Source: Condylostoma magnum
Taxonomy: Eukaryota; Ciliophora; Heterotrichea; Heterotrichida; Condylostomatidae
DNA length: 23,770 bases
Assembly: GCA_920105805.1 (NCBI GenBank)
Contig: CAKKTI010000267.1
Location: 1 to 23,770, forward strand
Reading direction: 5' to 3'
The position numbers and the translations under genes were made by a program. Of this stretch, positions 1-11,900 are shown one piece after another (positions within the stretch are counted from its first letter, which is position 1; the number at the start of each line of letters is the position of its first letter). The notes beneath the pieces were generated by a model. It was not told where the DNA came from and made no database searches. It saw only the letters and a program-made list of their open reading frames with translations.

Positions 1-1
1 A

Positions 2-2840
2 TTATCAACTTGTAAACTATGCGGCAATGGAATAAAAGAAGTAGGAGAAGCATGTGATGATAATAATTTGACTAATGGTGATGGATGTAATGATCAATGC
101 TAGATTGAAAATGGTTGGGAATGTGAGGAGGATGCAAATTTATTATCAAGTTGTAAATTATGTGGCAATGGAATAAAAGAAGAAGGAGAAGCATGTGACG
201 ATAATAATTTGACTAATTATGATGGATGTGATAATTCATGTCAAATAGAAAGTGGATGGGAATGTGAAGAAGATGCAAACTTATTATCAAGTTGTATACT
301 ATGTGGTAATGGAATAAAAGAAGTAGGAGAATAATGTGATGATAATAATTTGGCTAATGGTGATGGATGTAATAATTTATGTTGAATAGAAAGTGGATGG
401 GAATGTAAGTAGGATATTAATCTATTATCAACCTGCACGCTAATTCCTATATGTGGAAATGGTATTAAAGAAGAAGGAGAAACATGTGATGATAATGATT
501 TGACTAATGGCGATGGTTGTAATAATTAATGCTAGATAGAAGATGGCTGGGAATGTGAAGAGGATGCAAGCTTATTATCAACCTGTGCTTTAATTCCAAT
601 ATGTGGTAATGGAATAAAAGAGAAGGGAGAATAGTGTGATGATAATAATATTACTAATAGTGATGGTTGTAATAATTCATGTTTAATAGAAGATGGTTGG
701 GAATGCACAGAAGCTACTAATTTATTATCAACTTGTATTTTAATTCCTGTATGCGGCAATGGAATAAAAGAAGAAGGAGAAATATGCGATGATAGCAATT
801 TAACTAATGGCGATGGATGTGATAATTCATGCTAAATAGAAGATGGTTGGGAATGTACAGAAGACGCAAATCTATTATCAACTTGTATTTTAATTCCTAT
901 ATGTGGTAATGGTATTACAGAAGTAGGAGAATAATGTGATGATGGGAATATATAAATAAAAGATGGATGCAACTAAAATTGTTAAATAGAAGAAATTGGT
1001 TCAATATGTGGAGATGGCATAAAATATTAAGGTAATGATTCAAACTACTTTGAGCAATGTGATGATGCTAATTTCTTAGATAACGATGGATGTGAAAGCT
1101 GTGTAATCCAATAAGGATGATAATGCATAAATGATATTAATTACTTGGATAATTGTACCAAAATTCCTATTTGTGGTAACGGAATAAGAGAAAATGGAGA
1201 AGAATGTGACAATGGGAATATTGCAAATTAAGGTTGTTCCTAATGCATAATAGATGATGGCTGGGAATGCAGTGACAATTAAAACTTCCTCTCAATATGT
1301 GAAAAAATGCCAATATGTGGTAATGGTATTCTTGAGAAACTAGAAGAATGTGACGACAACAATTTATAAATAAAAGATGGATGCGATAATAAGTGTAAAA
1401 TAGAGCCTCCTGGAAGTATATGCGGAGATGGAATAAGACTGGACGAAGAGTGTGATGATGGAAATACTACAGAAAACGATGGCTGTTTCTAATGTATAAT
1501 AGATGATGGCTGGGAATGCAATGATAACCAAAACTTCCTCTCAATATGTGAAAAAATACCAATATGTGGTAATGGTATTCTTGAGAAACTAGAAGAATGT
1601 GACGATAGCAATTTATAAATAAAAGATGGATGCGATAATAAGTGTAAAATAGAGCCTCCTGGAAGTATATGCGGAGATGGAATAAGACTAGACGAAGAGT
1701 GTGATGATGGAAATACTACAGAAAACGATGGCTGCTTCTAATGCATAATAGAAGAAGGATGAAAATGTGAAATTATCCCCAACTAGCCTGATATATGTGA
1801 AAAATTACCAGAATGTGGCGATGGTTTAATTCAATTCCCAGAGCAATGCGATGATTTTAATAAAGCAAAAAACGATGGATGTGAAAACTGTAAAGTTGTT
1901 CAAGGGTGGGAATGTGACTAAGAGCCTTCAATATGCAAAATGCTACCAGTATGTGGAAACTATATACTAGAGGAAAACGAAGAATGTGATGACGGAAACC
2001 GATACATTAAAGATGGATGCAGTTCAAACTGTACTATAGAAGAGCCAGGAACAATATGTGGAGATGGAATTTATTATCCTTTATACGAGACATGCGACGA
2101 TGGTAATAAAGTTGAAGGGGATGGGTGTTATGAATGCATTGTAGAGATTGGATGGGAATGCAACCTAACTCCTGAAGGCCTGTCAATTTGTTCTATAGTG
2201 CCAGTATGCGGAAATGGGATTATAGAAAAAGGAGAGAAATGTGATGATAAAAACTTAAACAATAAAGACGGATGTGATGAGTTTTGCTAATTTGAGCCTC
2301 CTGGAAGTATTTGTGGAGATGGGATTAAGTTAGATGAGTAATGTGATGATGGTAATTACGATCTAGGGGATGGGTGTGAAAATTGCATTATTACTGAGGG
2401 TTTTGAGTGCTTCTCACCTATTAGAAGTAAAGCCTTTTGTATAAGAATTCCAGTATGTGGAAATGGGATCAAAGATTCTGGAGAGACCTGTGATGATTTC
2501 AACACTTAAAGCGGAGATGGGTGTAGTGATTAATGCTAAACAGAGTAGGGATGGTAGTGTATACAGAATAAGTTAGATATTTCTATATGCTAAAAAGTAT
2601 CAAAATGCGGGGATGGAGTAGTTGATTTATTGGAAGAGTGTGATGATGGTAATAATTATAATGAAGATGGGTGCAATAGTAACTGTTAAATTGAAAATAA
2701 TTAAGAGTGTGGGGATGGACTCATCTAAATTGGAGAAAGTTGTGATGATGGGAATAAAATGGATAATGATGGGTGCAGCAATTTGTGTTAAATTGAAGAA
2801 AATTGAATCTGTTATGGAAACTCACCTAGTGTTTGTGAAA
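2..2840 (+). repeat. Array of 21 DUF4215 / myxo-disulfide-type Cys-rich repeats (within the receptor CDS)
   Basis: The core of each unit is CGNGIxExGExCDDxNxxxxDGC followed by xxxCxIExGWxC. I count 21 cores. Successive units start at about 20, 161, 302, 452, 602, 752 and 902. Spacing is 141 nt (47 codons) for the first units and 150 nt (50 codons) once a three-residue IP(I/V) linker is added; later units are more divergent and alternate between CGNG and CGDG cores. Conserved cysteines imply disulfide-bonded extracellular modules. The pattern matches the Cys-rich repeat described in Myxococcales (TIGR02232-like) and DUF4215 in ciliates. Adjacent units are very similar at DNA level, which suggests recent expansion. 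Confidence 0.9.
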
Positions 2841-5725
2841 TAGTAAGTTAAATCAAGGAAAATTAGGGAAATTAGGAGTTTTTAATAGGGTCTTATTCAG
2901 GCATACTGATGCTAGGAATGATTTTATTTAGCATAGGAATAGGAATCACTAAAAAGTACAAGGCTTTAGGAATTAAGGATTTCAATATGAACGTGTAAAC
3001 TCATATAATAATGATTTTACATTTTTATTAAATACTAGCGTTTTCTTAAAAGTTTGTAGATAAAGACTCATAAGGTTTCTTGCATAATTTTAATTGAAGT
3101 ATTCTAAATTTTAAAATCACTGATGCAGGAAGGCAATTGATTGAAGATGATTCCTTGATTCCATATGAAAAAGATTTTTCAGATTACTTTATCATAAATA
3201 CACAGTTTATATGAATAATACTAGCATGCTTGATTTTAGTGCATCTGATAGTATATTATGCTTAGAATAACTTATAGTCAAAGCTTGCTGTAGTTATTAA
3301 GCTATTCTGCTAATTTTCAGCTTACTTTTACTTAATGTTTGGAGTTTACTTGATACTTGTAGGCTTTGTGTGTATCTAGTAGCTAAATATGCATAGTGCT
3401 GAGGATTGGTGGGGATTTATGAATCTTTTATTGGGTTCATTGACAATAATAGTACTATTTTGTTTCCCTGTATTATCTATTACATTTTTATATTAAAACA
3501 AAGCTAAGCTACTATAAGATGATTTCTTATGTAAGTATGAAGTTTTATATGAAAACATGCAAATTTCTGTAGATAAAAGTAAGAAATATCAAATTAGTAA
3601 TAATCAATCGCTTTCTGGTAGTATAAGTAACGATTTCTCTACTCCTAAAATATTTACAATAAACGATGAAATAGAGTAATCTATCAGATCCCCTCAGAGA
3701 GGCAAGAAGAATGGTTATAACTCAGCCCCTAATAAAACACGGCCATTTACAACTACTAGAATTGATATTTCCTCCTTTGATGATATAAAAGAGGAAAATA
3801 ATGATGAAAAGATTGTTAAAATATCAAATTCTCCATACTACTTAATAGCTTTGCTTTGTAAAACAGCTATAATCATAGATTTAATACTATTTGATAATAT
3901 TTATATTGCTTTTATCCCCAGTATATTAATATCCTTCTGCTTATCAGTTCATGGAACAGTGTATAATATTACATAATCAAGACTGTCTAACTTTTTGGTC
4001 AGATTTAACTATTATGTTTTAAGCTTTGCACTAATTTTAATATTTTCCCTAGCATTGGATTAGCAATAAGAATTTTTGACCTTACTGTAAATTTTAGTAT
4101 ATGCTTTAATAGGAGTAACAACAATAGTGTTCATTTTCACATAACTTTTCCTACTAAAGCACTTAGCCTAAAAATACCGCATTTTACCCTACAGCTCCGA
4201 TTTAATCAACGATACAGGAAATCAAACCTCCAGACAAAGTTTACCCAAAGGAGCAATAGACTCCCCGAGGGATATACAATATGAAATAAATTAGTAATAC
4301 ATTGTTAAATTTTAATACATGGCATTATCCCAACCCCCATAAAACATATAATAAAAATTTGCAAACGAAGACTTAAAAATTCTCCAGTCAGGATTAGAAA
4401 CAGGTGATATTCAACTAATCAGTGACTTTTTTACAAAATACCCGTAAAAAATCAACGAAAAGTTCTCTCATGTAATTTAAACTCAGATTGGTTGAACTCC
4501 ATTGTACAGAGCTGTTCAATACTGCCAGCCGATAACGATTCAGTTTCTAATTCAATCAGGAGCGAATCCCAATATACAAACCTCCTTAGGAGAATCTCCT
4601 CTCCACTAGTCCTCTGACAGATCCCTCCATAAAATATCGGAAATCCTATTAAAAAGCGATGCTGATCCCAATATGCAGTAAAGCCAGGGGGACTCAAGTC
4701 TCCACAATGCAGCATTCAGAGGAGACTTTGCTATGTGCGAATTGCTTTTGCAATATAAAGCTAATCCCAATCTGCAGAATTTCGTAACGGGCAGAACTCC
4801 CCTACATTATGCAGTGGATTGCGGGTACTACGAGTGTGTCAGGATTCTACTTAAATACGAAGGAAACCCACTGCTTAAAGACAGCAGGGATCATGATTGT
4901 TTTGCATTGTGCAAAGATGATGAAATTAAGTACTTGCTAGAGAATTATAAGAATATGGATACTGAGTTGATTTTTGCGTACTGCAGGGAAGATAATAGCA
5001 GTTAAGAGACCTAGTAAGATGAGGAGTTAGATTTTGATGTGATAAAAATATAAGATATTGCATAAGAAATGTCAAATTAAGGAAAGTTCAGTCTTTAGCT
5101 TATGTTGGAAGCGTAGAAAACAGGAGTCAGTTTTCCTTAGGTTGATTTTAAGTATAAAATGCAGAAGTTTTAGAAGTAGGAGTTGTATGAGTGGTTATGC
5201 TAGGATGGACTTGAGGAGCTGTTTGGAATTTTAGTGGATAATGGAATTGATCTGAATTTTCTGACTAAGAATTACCTGTGCTTAGGCTTCACTTGATTCA
5301 GATCTTTGGGAATCACAAAATCTGGGCATATATATAGACTTTTGATGAAGATTGAAGCAGAGATTGGACAGTTTTAATTGTCGAAGGTGTCTAGATTTTT
5401 GTCAACTAATAGAGGAAATGTTAGATGTTGTAGTTAAGAGACGTAGACGTCCTCTAGAAACGCAAGTGTAGAGGAGTGGCTTACTAAAATCAAACTGTAA
5501 AATTTAGTATAGAACTTTGTTTATAATGGGTTTGATGATTTAGAATGAATGATTACTCAAATGCACTGAAAAACTCCTGTAAGTGATTAGATTTTACTTG
5601 AATAGGTTGGAATTATAAAGTAAGGATATCGATATAGAGTTCTGAATAAGTTATATGAAGATTCTAGTGAAATTAAGTTTGAGAGGGCTAATCATATTTC
5701 GTGTAATTTATGCAATATCTTTTAA
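2..5725 (+). CDS. Large Cys-rich-repeat / multi-TM / ankyrin / SAM receptor-like protein (5' incomplete)
   Basis: One frame runs from the window edge to TAA TAA at 5723, giving at least 1907 residues; the true start lies upstream. In order I see 21 cysteine-rich repeats (residues 1 to about 945), about eight hydrophobic helices (960-1390) with a polar loop between helices 5 and 6, ankyrin repeats (about 1496-1660) and two SAM domains (about 1727-1790 and 1823-1885). The frame is continuous only if TAA/TAG are Gln and TGA is Trp. The TGA at 4493 falls on the conserved Trp of the ankyrin GWTPL motif. The likely topology is an extracellular disulfide-rich stalk, a membrane domain, and cytosolic ankyrin/SAM protein-interaction modules. 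That suggests a surface receptor or adhesion-signalling protein, but ligand and function are unknown. Related Cys-rich repeat membrane proteins are common in ciliates. The stop choice is inferred from where SAM homology ends and AT-rich low-complexity sequence begins. Confidence 0.85.
1241..1738 (+). repeat. Tandem duplication, two 249-bp copies
   Basis: The segments 1241-1489 and 1490-1738 are nearly identical, differing at a handful of bases. Each carries one CGNG unit plus one CGDG unit (83 codons). A third diverged copy begins at 1739 and soon departs. The period is a multiple of three, so the frame is kept. This is a recent in-frame duplication inside the Cys-rich array. Confidence 0.9.
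2843..2857 (+). other. Possible 15-nt intron-like segment
   Basis: The 15 bases start GTAAGT, have an A at position 10 and end AAG, resembling the 15-nt introns of heterotrich ciliates. They lie in frame in the juxtamembrane linker between the last Cys-rich unit and helix 1. Length 15 leaves the frame unchanged, so translation cannot decide. As coding sequence it adds VSQIK, which is also plausible. Confidence 0.2.
2878..4170 (+). other. Membrane domain of the receptor, about 8 helices
   Basis: Hydrophobic stretches lie at about 2884-2950, 2996-3050, 3190-3260, 3287-3375, 3410-3495, 3838-3970, 3998-4066 and 4074-4166. The 3838-3970 segment is long enough to be two helices. A polar, Ser/Asn-rich loop at about 3500-3835 separates the first five from the rest and is probably cytosolic. 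TGA codons inside the helices read as Trp, as in FIWII near 3210. I could not assign a known receptor or channel class. Confidence 0.7.
4484..4985 (+). other. Ankyrin repeats (at least 4) in the receptor tail
   Basis: Successive motifs read GWTPLYRAV, GESPLHQSS, GDSSLHNAAFRGD and GRTPLHYAVDCGY. Each is followed by a second helix and a turn such as SGANPNIQ, SDADPNMQ, YKANPNLQ or YEGNPLLKD. These are textbook ankyrin features: the TPLH tetrapeptide and the xANPN turn. They normally form a protein-binding solenoid. The Trp of the first GWTPL is encoded by TGA (4493-4495). Confidence 0.93.
5180..5656 (+). other. Two SAM-like domains at the receptor C-terminus
   Basis: The first domain runs from ELYEWLCQDGLEELF to RSLGITKSGHIYRLL. 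The second runs from VEEWLTKIKLQNLVQ to LLEQVGIIKQGYRYRVLNKL. Both show the W-L-x-x-x-x-L opening helix and the L-x-x-x-GI-x-x-x-G-H/Y-R/I-x-x-x-L closing helix of sterile alpha motif domains, which oligomerise or bind other SAM proteins. About 30 polar residues separate them. Confidence 0.8.
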
Positions 5726-5938
5726 TAAATTATTTTCTTATAGTTTTTGTGTTGGTTATAACTATCTATATAATTTCAGATCAAAAAGGAACTTTTTAAT
5801 ATCTATTTCAGTATGAATAACACTTTAATTGCAAATTGCAATAAGTCATAATTAATTGCTTTGATAATTATGAATAAATATACTTGAAAACATATGCCAG
5901 CTCAATTTAATATACTACTTAATCTAAAATTCTAATTA
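5726..5938. other. AT-rich spacer between convergent genes
   Basis: This stretch lies between the receptor stop (TAA TAA at 5723-5728) and the HECT-protein stop (TAG at 5941-5939, minus strand). It is low-complexity AT-rich sequence with no credible coding frame on either strand. It should hold both 3' ends. No defined terminator or polyadenylation motif could be recognised. Confidence 0.6.
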
Positions 5939-8900
5939 CTAACTATCCAAATAATCATCAGCACTTTGGAACTTCATATTAAGCTCTTCCTGCACAATTA
6001 AAACACCCTTTTATATAGCAATTTCTATTTTTTCTTGTAAAGTCTCTCTCTTTTCAAATGATGGCAAAATAATTTCTGCCTCTCTATATTTAATTTCAAT
6101 CTCATCCTCAGCTGATTAAACTTCTTAAACTTTAACAGCTATGTCATATAAAGTCTTATTTTAAGGCATTTTTATCCTACCCCACACTGAAAACAGCAAC
6201 TTTTGCAAATTTTAATGAGTAAGTTCAGATAAAGTATCAGTAAACATGAGTTTAATTGCATCAGACCCTTATTCAAACTTGAAATACTCTTTGATCTTTT
6301 CAACATCAATTAGTTCAATTCCTTATATCATTCTTTAGAACTGCCTACTATGCAATAAAGCCAAGTAATCTAATGGCAAAATAGCACTAATTCCTTTAGT
6401 TATCATATCATATGCTTTCTATGACTCATTTAATCTTTAGTCTAATAACAGTTATGCAAACTGTCCCATGTCTTCATCCTTTACTTAAGTCCTATGGCCT
6501 TTTGGAATTAATCTAACTTGATTTTAAGCTGTGTCTTAAGTTGTATAAGTATAAACCTTCCCATTACTAGGAATAGAGCTTTAATCTGTTGCATACTTTT
6601 GAATCTTTTTAATTCTTTTATACTACTTTGTATCATACTCTTTTATATCTTATAGAGTAACTTCTTATTTCAATAGTTTCTTCCAAAAGAATGACGGGAA
6701 GTTTAGATTAAGATTTGTTTTATTTCTAACTGCTATTCCAATGATTTTGCCGAAGAATAAATACATTTCATAGTCTACTTTTCCATTGGTACTTGGATTA
6801 GGGATTCAACAATTAGTGCACGATTCAATAAGGTTTCTTTTGTTTGGTACGGGAAGAAATAGGGTTAACATTGATGATTATAGTTCATAGCATGCTGAAT
6901 TCAGTACTTAAATATACTCTTTCATTTAATATTTATCTTCAACTGCAGTTTCCCCATGACTTATTTTAAAAATTCTCTCTTAGTTATACAGATCTTTATG
7001 CTTTAAATTGTTCGCTGCTTTGAAAACTTAGCTGAATATGGTGTATTATCCATTTAGATCAGCTTTATTCTTTTTTCTAAATTTATCACTTTTTTATCTA
7101 TCAATAGATACATCTATTACAGTAGAGTTTGAAGTAGATTCAACAACATCATAAATCAGTTTTAGTTTGCAGGAATAAAACACTAAAAACTTAGCCTTGG
7201 TCAGAGTCTTCGTGAATACTTAGCTTTTAGTCGTATCTACAACAGACATATTAATTAATGGAATAGTGTCAATCAGATTTTGGTTCAATGATTTTAGAAT
7301 TTAATACAGCTCAAAGCAGTCTTCTTCATTCATTGTCTATAAATCGTTGAAGAGTTCATTATCATATTCTTCTAAATTGAATTGCTGTTTATTTATCTCT
7401 AATGCTGAAGCGTTATTGAGATAAGCGATGTAATTAACCAATCTTACAAATAGCTCGACTTAGTTAGATCTGAAGTAATTTAAAAACTTAATGCTGTATT
7501 GGGAAGTCCAAAGTTCTGATTACTCCTAAGTCATGAATTTCTTATAAGACTCAATGGCCTCTGGACTTTTACTAGGAAACACAGGAGTAACTGCGAATTT
7601 CAGAGTAAAAGATCGATTATTTTAGTATGGGCATTAGTACAAGTCAACTTAATCAGGATAATCAGGATGACTTACTATCTCAATGTTTTGCCCAGTTCCT
7701 GAGATTACAATAGCAAATCTATGATAATCAGTGGTGAATCTAATATTCTAATTATCAAACATACTTCCATTCTTAAACACAGACACTTCAGATTTCCACA
7801 CATCTGCATACAATCCAATTCTTTCCGATTTCGACAAGGGAACTTCGCATTCGTATATTAAACTATTGCCCCTTAACACCTAAAATGTATAGGATTAGTC
7901 CTCAGTTTCATTAAACACCATCTCAATATAATGCTTACCAGCTGCAAAACTCGGTGATAGGTTAAGCCTCATTTACTCTATATCTCCAGACACAGCAACT
8001 GTTTTGAACTTCTAATCAAAGTCAAAGATCATTCTATCAAACATACTTATACCTACAATAGAGGTAGTTCCGTTATCATTTATTCTATTTTGCCATTTAG
8101 GTGCAAAAACATAATCAGAGTTTTCTGTAGAATTAGGCTCAACGTTGTTCCAGCAAAACTGCTCATTATATCCATCATTAACTGGGTAATGAATATACAC
8201 TTTGTTATAATTAGAATACAAATATTTTTGATTCAATGCTCCAGTAACTCCTCCTTGAATTTACTCAACTTACCTTAATTCAATTACTTGGTTTTACCCT
8301 CCAAAGCTAACCACTGGTTATACCTCTTTATCAACATCATAGAAAGTGTACATAGGTATATCGTTTTTGTAGCATGACAGTATATTATCATCCATGTTAA
8401 GCTCTAGTATCAAAAGGTCTCCTGAGTCAAATCCTCCATCTTTAACCTTTTCAGTCTCATTTTACTTGAAAAACTCCCCGGTATTCTTCCAGCTCCATCT
8501 TTTATGTGGGCAATTTGCTCCTATGGTCATATCTAAAGGATATGATGATGATTTCTAGAAGACCCCTACTAGCATATTGCCATCATCACCGACACTTTCA
8601 ACGGATAATGCAATTCTGATTTTACCCTTATTATAACTGTTTTTCAGCAGCACATTTCCCCAACCTGGAGCTTCGTCTCTTGCAACCTTCATTTAGTTAT
8701 TGTAAACTCGTAAATACGGACCTTTAGGGGAATCCAGCCATGAGCTTTCAAGACTTCTGAGCATTTTTGGAGGCTCAAGGGATTAATTACCTTATCTATC
8801 TCTGGAGATATGCACTGTTTAGCCATATGGCAACTGAGTTTCATGCTCAAATTAGATTTTAAGCCCTATTGCACCTTAAAAGTCAAATACCTCCACTACT

Positions 8901-11900
8901 GTTTAAGTAGGTTGTTCTGTAGCATGTACAGTTTTATTAGGAATTATATTAAGTTGTTTTACATATCTGTCAAATAAGAAGGCTTCTAATTGGTCGTCTT
9001 GAGAGATTATAGCATTTAGATCGGTTTTCAGATCAATGTACTTGTTATACCATTCTTCCTATATACTAATTTCGTACATATCACATTTATTAGCGAATAA
9101 CAATAGAAGTTACTGTAAGATAGGGTTAGATTTATCAATCTACTTCTGCATTGTATATAAATCTACAGCTTCATTTTACAAAATCTTAATCATTGATTCA
9201 ATTTCCTTAGTTTTCTACCCTATTAAGCATCTATCGAATAAATCAACAGTTTAAACAGTAAGGTCTACATCCTGCTTAGAGTGAAGGAATAAAAACAGAG
9301 GAACTATAAAATGCCTTTGCCTAATTTACTCAAATCCTAAACTAAGTTCATCTAGTTAAAGTACTTTGTCTAATAGTCAAACAGCAGCTTCAGGATGGAA
9401 AAGTTTGTATATTGGATCAGATGACCCCTTTCCTCCTGAATATATAGGAGTAACGGTAAATTTGTATCCCCAGTACGTCACTGATCCGTCAGAATGGAAA
9501 TAAGTGTATATTGTGTCCCCGGAATGCTCGAAAGGTACCCAATTAGCTTCACCTTATCCCGATAAATTCTTTACCTCTTCTTGCCTGCCTACTTTAGCAT
9601 AGAATTTTAAAGGATCACATCCGCTCTCAGTATGACATTGTGCATCAAATTCTATATATAAAGAACTAGCACCCGGAAAGCTTATGCAGTCATCTACATC
9701 CATGTTATTTTCGTACTAATGCGGAGATTCCTTTGTTACTGGTTAAGCTGAACCTGCAGCTGATTGTGATGCATAGCAGGGAATTAGCAACTATAATAGA
9801 ATTTCTTAAAGCACCTTTTAATTGAAGTTTTAATTTTATTGTTGTAAGTTATACATAATTGATTCATTTAGTTAGGTTAATTAGCCTTTACAACTCATCA
9901 AAATTTAGTTCAGATTGACACTTTCTGTTAACTGATAAAGAATGTTTTTGTGATATTTTAAGGTTTGAGTGATTAAACTATGCTATCTTATTGTCTTTTC
10001 TGCTGTAAGGTATTATTTAAATTTGATTATAAGTTGATTTAGAGTAAATTCTCCAAATTTAAAGGACTTCTTTGCTTGTTAAGTTTAATTAAACTCAAAG
10101 TACATTCCTTTTTCATTCGAGTAATTCTGGATTTCCAGATTAGTTAAAGTTGTAATGGGGCAATTATAAAGACTAATATTATTACACGTTGCTAAGAAAA
10201 TGTACCTATCTGTGACATTTTTAGGAGCAAAGTTGATAGCATCTCCTGTATCATTATACATTATAGTATATCCTAAAGGTACTTAAACACTTTTTAGATT
10301 ATTTGACTCTATGTATACTAGATCTCTATACAGAGTTGCATTTGGGGTAAAATCTTACTTAGATATAAACATTTCATAGGAATAATCTTTATTAGTATCC
10401 AATGCTAAATCTCCTAGAGTCTCTTAAGTACCTACTTATTTAATGAAGTTGATCTTTCCAACGATTTATTAAGGAAACTCATCTGGCTTATTTCGTTTTA
10501 TAGCGATTTACTTTCTACCTGGGATACTGATTTTATCTCTGATACCATTTCTAGAAACTTCAATAATTTCCCATTCACTTGTAACAGTTTCTCCAGGACC
10601 TACTAGTTTTACATCTATAATAGGCTGTTTAAACTCTGTATTTAATGATGCTGACTCATGTTAAAAGTTATTTTACTCGATAAGTTGTAGTAAAGAGTCT
10701 TAAAGGCTTTATTTTTTCAAAAGCTATGTGGCTGTCTATTAGGAAACTCCTGCTAGTTATAATCTTAACGAATCTAAATCTCCAGTCCATATTTTAGGAT
10801 TAACAAATTATCCCTTTTTCTCTTAGTTTTGTTAGGAAGATGGCCTATATTATGAGGGATCGGTGAATTTTCCTATAAACATCTAGAGATACTCTATACT
10901 GCATGTATCTCCTGACTCTAAGACTATACCAAAAGAGTTTATATTAGATCCACTAGTAAAGTTTGAGCCTTCTCCTTGGTAGTCTAACTTAAAACTTTCA
11001 CCTTTCAGTACAATTTAACCGTTAATATCAGCATAGACTTTTAAGGAGTAGTAAGGAGCTCGAGTTATTTGGTATACTTGTTGGTTAATTTCTATTTTAA
11101 ACTCAATTCCAGCATCAATGAACTTCACTTTCGTATTTCCTAAAACTAATATAACAACGCTAGATTTACTCATTACAAAGGTACAATCTAAAGTGATACT
11201 ATCAAAGAAATTATCAATTGATTAATATGCTTAAATTGGTATTTTAGCCATTAATGAGATCGGTTAATGTTGTCTTTATTTAGCTTATATTGTTAATGAA
11301 CCGGTTTAGGCTTGATATGCAATTCCTTCGTTTTTATCATCAACTATACTCAATTCTAGATCTTAAACCTCCAGTATATCGTAAATTTTTTCGTATACTT
11401 TTTTATTTTAATCATGGTATCCCTTTATATCATCTACAGTCATTTTACCAGCTTACCACGCCTACATGATCTATAACAAATTAAGTTCTTGCTCTTTAGC
11501 TTAATCCACTATATCCTTTTAATCCTACACCAGTTCCTCATATTTTATCTTTGCCTCTTCCCACGTCATTTCTTTAATAGCTAATAGATTCTCAATCTTT
11601 TATGACAAGTAAAACTCACATCGAGATCTTCTTTGGTAGCTAAACTCATTATCCTTTTAAGTATTGTTTTATATCATAGGAAGCAAACAATCTTGCCAAA
11701 ATGAGTGTGGAAGTTCTTCTAGATGCTTTTATATACCTCCAAGTATTTAGGTTGTTAATAGAATTATTTGAAACTTTGTATAATGTAAGGATAAAATATG
11801 TTCTGAGCTTTTTCCGTAGAGTTGAAGCTATGAAGAGGTAATCAAGTACACATGTGCAATTACATCCAGTAGTTCTCTGAGCTTATTCTAGTTGAATTCC

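Noticed and set aside
241-800. Minus-strand repetitive Ser/His/Pro-rich open frames.
   Set aside because: These are antisense images of the Cys-rich repeat array and repeat with the same period.
2-2840. Bacterial (myxobacterial) origin of the Cys-rich repeats, or a pseudogene full of stops.
   Set aside because: The in-frame stops fall on Gln/Trp positions, the motif is intact in all 21 units, and the protein continues into eukaryotic ankyrin/SAM domains. DUF4215-type repeats are common in ciliates.
4452-4715. Minus-strand open frame of about 87 codons.
   Set aside because: It is antisense to the ankyrin repeats, which are clear on the plus strand.
9780-10100. Possible boundary splitting the giant minus-strand frame into two genes, because reassigned stops are dense and an ATG occurs near 9855.
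   Set aside because: Read in code 28 the stretch stays coding-like (amphipathic helices such as KVLQEILLQLLIP) and leads directly into CUB-like module 2. There is no AT-rich low-complexity spacer as seen between the other genes.
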